Assembly: GCA_958299035.1 (NCBI GenBank)
Contig: CATQJL010000223.1
Span: 11,149,753-11,213,752, forward strand
Direction: 5' to 3'
Length of the DNA: 64,000 nt
Origin: Cylicocyclus nassatus
Lineage: Eukaryota; Nematoda; Chromadorea; Rhabditida; Strongylidae
The notes under the pieces were generated by a model. The model was not told where the DNA came from, searched no databases, and was given only the letters and a program-made list of their open reading frames with translations. Shown here in pieces: positions 58,520-64,000 of the stretch; the stretch's first letter is position 1, and each line of letters begins with the position of its first letter. The position numbers and the translations under genes are program-made.

Positions 58520-61500
58520 AAATGTAATGCCTTTGTGAAATTCAGAAGTACACGCGTAAAGCAGAGACTATCATGAAGAATAAACTCGTGTAATCCAGAG
58601 TATAACAATTGTAAGAATACGTGGGAAGAGATACAATCAAAATCTGTTGTCATTACCATTCCCATAGCGAACACCTGCACCTGAAGTTCGTGCACAAATC
58701 AGAAATTATCGCGGAATGTACCTCCAAATGATAGGTCCTAGATAAAAGTAAGTTTGACTCCAACTAAACTTTTCAGGCAAGTTTACGAGAGATTTGAATT
58801 AACTTAAGGACAAGGCCGGATGCACTAAAGCATAACTTAATACAATGTCCGCTCTCAGGCGGCATCTATCATTTGAGATGTAATGTGCTGAGAAAAAAGC
58901 TACTTTGGAACCGATCGAAGCATGTCAGCCGAACGATTGTAGCTGAAATTCAGAGGCCCCAAAAGATGATAAAATTGCAGAATGGGTGGGTCCTCCGTTA
59001 GAGAAACATTTTTTCTTAAGCACCGCAGAAACGTGTTAGTCAGTTGGAACTTTCGGCTTTGCTCTTACCAAAAAACAAAATTTTTAGTGCAGATTCACTT
59101 AAATGATGCAGTGGAATGATCAGCAATGCAAGTAGTAATCTCTGTATACTCGTCAAGTTGAAATGAACAACAATATGATTATTGAAAAAAACGCAAAAAA
59201 AAACTTTTTCCACTTAGCAGATACCAAAGAGGTGGCACAATAAGGCGCCTTACGCCAATTACCCTTTCTATGGCAACAGCAAATGGAATAGATATACTCA
59301 AGAATTATACTGTTAATCACCTTAGATACAAGTATTTTTTCCACACATGTTCGATATAGAAGAGAATACAGAAAATTGTGGCACAACAGATAATTTGATG
59401 GGAGTGTTGGACGAGGGAATCCTTGTGTTAGGCTCCGAGTTATTCAGAAACTCATCAACCATCGAACCCAAATTTTCAGGCAAAATTATCAGTGAGCTTG
59501 TAGAAAATCTGAGGCAAGTACTTTGGATAAGTTCCACATTATTTAGCGCCCTAGAAACGAGAACTACAGCTTGCAAATCGGACTAAAACGGATATCTAAA
59601 CTTTTCATGAAAGGTCAGACCCGGAATTGATTTGGTCTTTTACAACTTAATTATGCAAGCGCTCAAGTAAACCGTCCTTTGTACATCGAATTATTGTTAC
59701 GCCCTTTGCAGGAACGCATCCGTAGTTTCATTGAAGACGATGCGGTTCTGTTAAGCTTCACTTCTAAAGCGTAAGGTGGGCAATGCTCCGATCAAAGGTC
59801 AGGTAGTAATGGAGGGATAAGCTGCTTCCAGAAGTCATCACACTCCTGCTAAGTCGAATCTCTGCACAAACCTCTGTGAACTTTTCTTGACACATTGAAT
59901 ACCGTTTGACACACATGGTGCGCCAAGCAATGCCTACTACGGTCGTTCGACACTGTTGTAGCGGGGCTTGAAAAATGACAAATACTATGGGATAAACTCA
60001 CTCTAGGTATTTTCCTTTGTACTGTATGCAGAACAATTTACACTTTTGCTTTTTCCATCTGAATTACCTTTTTTGTCAGTATCTCAGAGCTACTGTAGGT
60101 ATATTGTAGACGGCAGTATGGGTAACTTGATCTGATTATGTTACTTGACCGTGAATGGTCTCCGTCCTATTAGGTAGGCAAATAAAAATGTGCGTAGTTG
60201 TCAATGTGTTAAATACCACAAGTATGGGTTTCTAGGTAAGTATAGTTCTGCGGCGCTACGCCACCGGGCTCCACACCTCAGACTTTTCCCAATCACTTGT
60301 TTCAAAAAATTCTTTGCTTTGCTCTTCTTTTTCTCATTCTTAATACTTGTTCCAAAATCCGTTGGAGTCGCTGCGAACGTTTCTCACGCGTTTTATATCA
60401 TGTGTCGCCTCATGACTTCCCGGATTGACATTTCAATATACCATGTTTCATAGAGAGATTATTTAGGCTGGAAAATCATAATTATAAGATCATAATTGCT
60501 GCGCCCCTACCCGCCATATTCACGGCACAGCCGTTTCTAAAATCATTGTGGAGTATGCCAAAAAACACAACAATCACGCAAATGTAGTTAGATAGGAGCT
60601 GTTGTGCTGAGCCGAGGGTTAATACGAAGCTTGCCATATACATGGGCAAACTACATACAATCTCATACGATGAATAGTAACACGTGACATTGAGAAAAAC
60701 AGAAAATCAGCAAGGCATAGCCAGCTCAAGCGTGGGATCAGGCGCGCCTGACTTGGGGAAAGAGAAGGATCGTATCAGAGGATGAATAGGCGAGTGGGTC
60801 GTAATCGGTAGTAAACTTCATGTTGAATAAGTTCAGGAAAGTGTACGACCGACTGGCATTGAAAAAAAAAAGCGATCGGTAAATCTCAAATCTTCATCAA
60901 ACCATGATTCCACGGTAATGATTATAGAGAGTGATTAAAGTGTAAACATTGCGAATTGTTGCAGGTCTCACTGTACACCTACCGTAGGCTCATCAGGAAG
61001 GAATATGTGTAATCTTCGTAATCAGCATGATGAATTATGTTATGTTAGCAATTTGTCAACCATACTTCGCAATTTTTGTGAAGTGGACGATAAAGTGCTA
61101 AGTTATACGTTTTATAAAGACTTTTGCAACCCTCAATGTAGCACAGCTACACACCGCCAGTATAATAACTACAACAGCAAAACTGTCAAAGAGTAATGAG
61201 TTATAGATATACCGATGTACAGGCAAGTCCACATGAAGTGTGAAGGTGCGAAAGTTTATTTTAGATTGGTTTTTCGGTCATGTTTTGATAATTATCATCC
61301 CCATATGCTCTAGTCATCTGTGCTCTAAAACTTGTTTCTAAGTAGAGGTAATCTAGCTTTTGATCGACAAATGCCATTCACAGTTGTTATTCGAAAACGT
61401 CAATCGTCGGTATACAAGACTTCGAAAAGCGTAAGAAGCTAATTCTTAAAAGACGTGATGTTCTTCCGGTTCGAAGCAAACGCTAAGGACGCTGACTTTG

Positions 61501-63285
61501 GACTTTTTAAGGATCAAGCACCAGTAAAACGAAAAATTGATTTTGCGGGTAATATCTATTCAAACATTCGAACAAGTCATGCTTGCACTTTCACCTCGCT
61601 TACTCTCAAAGCACCGTGAACCAAATTTACGACATCCATGTCTTCGTCGCTTCCAAGCCTTCTGAAGGCCCTGATTTTGAATGTGGAGTCGAGAATCTGC
61701 GAAACCCCAAAAACTCGTTTTGGAAAATCCGCTGCAAGCGCAGGCGAGGGAAAGCCTGAAAAGTGGGCGGGGTGACCAGCTGAGTGGAATGACCAGCTCC
61801 TGACTTGCTCCTTCCGGAGCGGACTTCTTGCTTCGGAAGCAATCTTTTGCGACACAACTTGGGGTTTGCCTAGTGTGGGGCCCACACTAGTATGAGATCA
61901 TAATCTCCTCCCACTGAGTAGACGGTGCCTTTAACCCCACGAATTTCCTGTTTGGTTAATTTTTTAGCCTTGCATTATTCCCAACAGGGTCTGCGGCTTA
62001 TGTCACTCTCTTCCATGCTTCACGATGAAAGCCTGAGATGAAATCTGGCGGGCCGCTGAACACATTTCAAAGGTTTTGGAAGATATTAAATGCTTGTACT
62101 AAAATCAAAGGAGAAAAAGCCATACCTTCAAAGCGATTTATGAGGTGAAAATTTCATCGTCTACCTTACTAATACAACGGTGATATTACTCGTGCCGTTC
62201 AAAGTTATGAACTTTTTTGCGTGGCTTCCTGTGAACCACCTATCGTATTTTTCATTGAAATAGACTAGCATATTTTTAGCGCGTGGGGGCTTTTGCTATA
62301 ACGCGGGCTGTTTGCGATGCCGCGTGCTGGTGTTGTAATACGACATCTAAATTAACAAAACTCAACTTGAACACCCATTGCTATTGCTGTTCAGTGACAA
62401 GAAGCTATCACTGAGCACGTGTTACGTCCAAGACAGCTGTCAAGGCTTCCTAAATTCCTCCAAAGCATAATCAACGCTGAGTAGTGATGACTTTCAGGTG
62501 TAATCTGTTAATTAGTTCCAACTTTAGATCTTTCCGAAAACGAAGTGACAGCAGGAGCGGTGATACCGATATACGACAGCACAGTTTATAGCTAAACCTA
62601 AACTCAAAGGCAGTGGCTCCGCAAACTGGGCCATTGTCAGATTTTGATATTATTACATAAAAGTCCCTAAGTACACTATAGCCCCAACTTTACTTTCCAA
62701 TTCGAGGTCTAAGTCCTGGAATCGTGCTTCAAATTTCCGTCATTTCATTATTTATTATTTTTTCTTCAAAACTTCTTCCAGTTTTCTGATTTCTCGCAAC
62801 AAACTTGGAATCGCAAGCATATAGCAACTGATAACACCATACTTTACACTTTCAATTAATATGAATATGTTCTAACTATCTCGGGAGATAGCTGACATTT
62901 TCTCCAGGTGCTGCTACCGACAACCGTTATCGATTTTTGCGACTCAGTCGCACTTAAAGATTCTTATAAATAATGCTGACATCACCTTGAGTGAAATAGG
63001 AGTAACGAGATCAGATTTTGAGATCAGTTCAAGGCAAATGTCGTGACACATATTGCACATCGAAAGGCGACGGTCACCAAATGTCATTTTCTTGTTAAAA
63101 AAATGAAAGAAGTAAGTTATACTGGATGAGTGTTTGAATCGTCGAAATAAGTTGAGATTCAAGAGCGGGGAGATAGATTAATGAAGAGTGGAGAGCAAAT
63201 CATAGTGGTTGTTACGGAATGCAATTCCCTAATGGTATGAATGAGAAGTTGGCTTCTGGATGAGAAAGTTTTTTATTGTTAAATA
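58520..63285. other. Largely non-coding right part of the window
   Basis: One open stretch at 59347-59583 (plus strand; MFDIEENTENCG, VLDEGILVLGSELFRNSSTI, SGKIISELVENLRQVL) has a coding-like composition and could be an exon, but its borders are not convincing. Another at 61005-61196 is cysteine-rich without context. No RNA gene or repeat array was seen. Confidence 0.35.
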
Positions 63286-63289
63286 AATA

Positions 63290-64000
63290 TTAGGTTGGCA
63301 CATAAGTAATGCAACTTTTTATATAACTTTTGTCTATTTGAACGTAGCGCATTCATTTTTTGGCAATATAAGGAATATGATGTAAGCTTCTAATGCACAC
63401 ATTTTTGCCGAATTTTACCATCTTATGTGAGGATTACGGTAGGTTTACGGTACTATGGGAAAAATTTTAGAATGCATCCGATTTTGCTGAAACTTGGCCT
63501 ATAGGGCTTATTTGACATGCTGATCACAAAAATGAGATCCGTTTCGCATGAAAAAACCTCGTTCGTGAGATCAAAAAATGGATTTCATTTTAGCGACAAA
63601 TGAATATGATATTCGTGTTTACCGCATAGGATTACCCTATAGTGCAAAGTTATAGCGAATTCTGACTTTTCGCAGCTTAGTTATTGACAAATTGCCTTCA
63701 AAACTTGACGCATTTGACTTGTTCAACTTCTCAAGGGCGTCCCACCTTAATTTGTGTTTGAATTTCATTTCTTTTTTACTAATTCCAATGTGCCAACTTC
63801 CAGCTACATGCTGCCTATACTTGCTTTTTCATATGTTTGAATCAGGTTTCGTAGGGCTTCATGTTTGCCAAAAAATCAAGAAAACCACGATTTTCAGCAG
63901 TTTTCAAAAAATGCTTAGATTTTTTGTACTACGTTATCAAAAATCAAACGGTTTGCTCAGACTTGTAGCTTTCTACATGATGCCACAAAATGAGATTGCT
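63290..64000 (+). mobile_element. Left end of a mariner-type element, cut by the window edge
   Basis: After a TA, the sequence begins TTAGGTTGGCACATAAGTAA, followed by TGCAACTTTTTATA, the usual look of a mariner terminal repeat. No transposase frame is visible in the 0.7 kb present, so it may be a non-autonomous copy. The other end is outside the window. Confidence 0.65.

Noticed and set aside
61577..61885. 102-codon minus-strand frame
   Set aside because: Overlapping frames are open on the same strand in a locally GC-richer patch; no motif or splice site supports it.

Overview
This window looks like nuclear DNA from a nematode. Coding exons are short and separated by small introns with TTTCAG-type acceptors, the DNA is AT-rich, and the repeats are of kinds common in nematodes: mariner/Tc1-type TA insertions, CR1-like LINEs, foldback elements, and an LTR element carrying a phlebovirus-type glycoprotein tail. 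A clade V (strongylid or hookworm-like) worm is my guess; nothing here proves the species.

The window is mostly intron or intergenic DNA filled with transposable elements, with few real genes. Bases 177-3906 (minus strand) hold twelve exons of one LMBR1/LMBR1L-family membrane protein, complete to its stop but lacking the initiator exon. From 48.3 to 56.1 kb the minus strand carries exons of at least two, probably three or four, unrecognised genes with charged, lysine-rich products. Their splice sites are good and some exon phases fit.

Between these lie mobile elements. Three Harbinger-like MITEs, two TA-type MITEs and several large palindromes occupy 4.6-20.6 kb. A decayed mariner sits at 22.3-23.1 kb. 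A broken CR1-like LINE (23.3-27.4 kb, minus) has its endonuclease region split by a 707-bp palindrome. A second broken CR1-like LINE (30.9-35.0 kb, minus) lies between two inverted copies of a plexin PSI-domain exon, both decayed. An array of paired stem-loop repeats (38.9-43.1 kb) is interrupted by a young LTR element (39.9-42.6 kb). That element has no visible pol; it encodes a serine-rich protein with a BESS-like motif and the membrane-anchored tail of a phlebovirus-type glycoprotein. A 708-bp palindrome at 50.6-51.3 kb is a sister of the one inside the first LINE. The right edge enters another mariner-type end.

The genes do not form an obvious pathway. The LMBR1-like protein is a multi-pass membrane protein, the plexin pieces are pseudogene fragments, and the lysine-rich genes have no assigned role. 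The parts most worth following up are the LTR element, the stem-loop array with compensatory changes, and the inverted plexin duplication.
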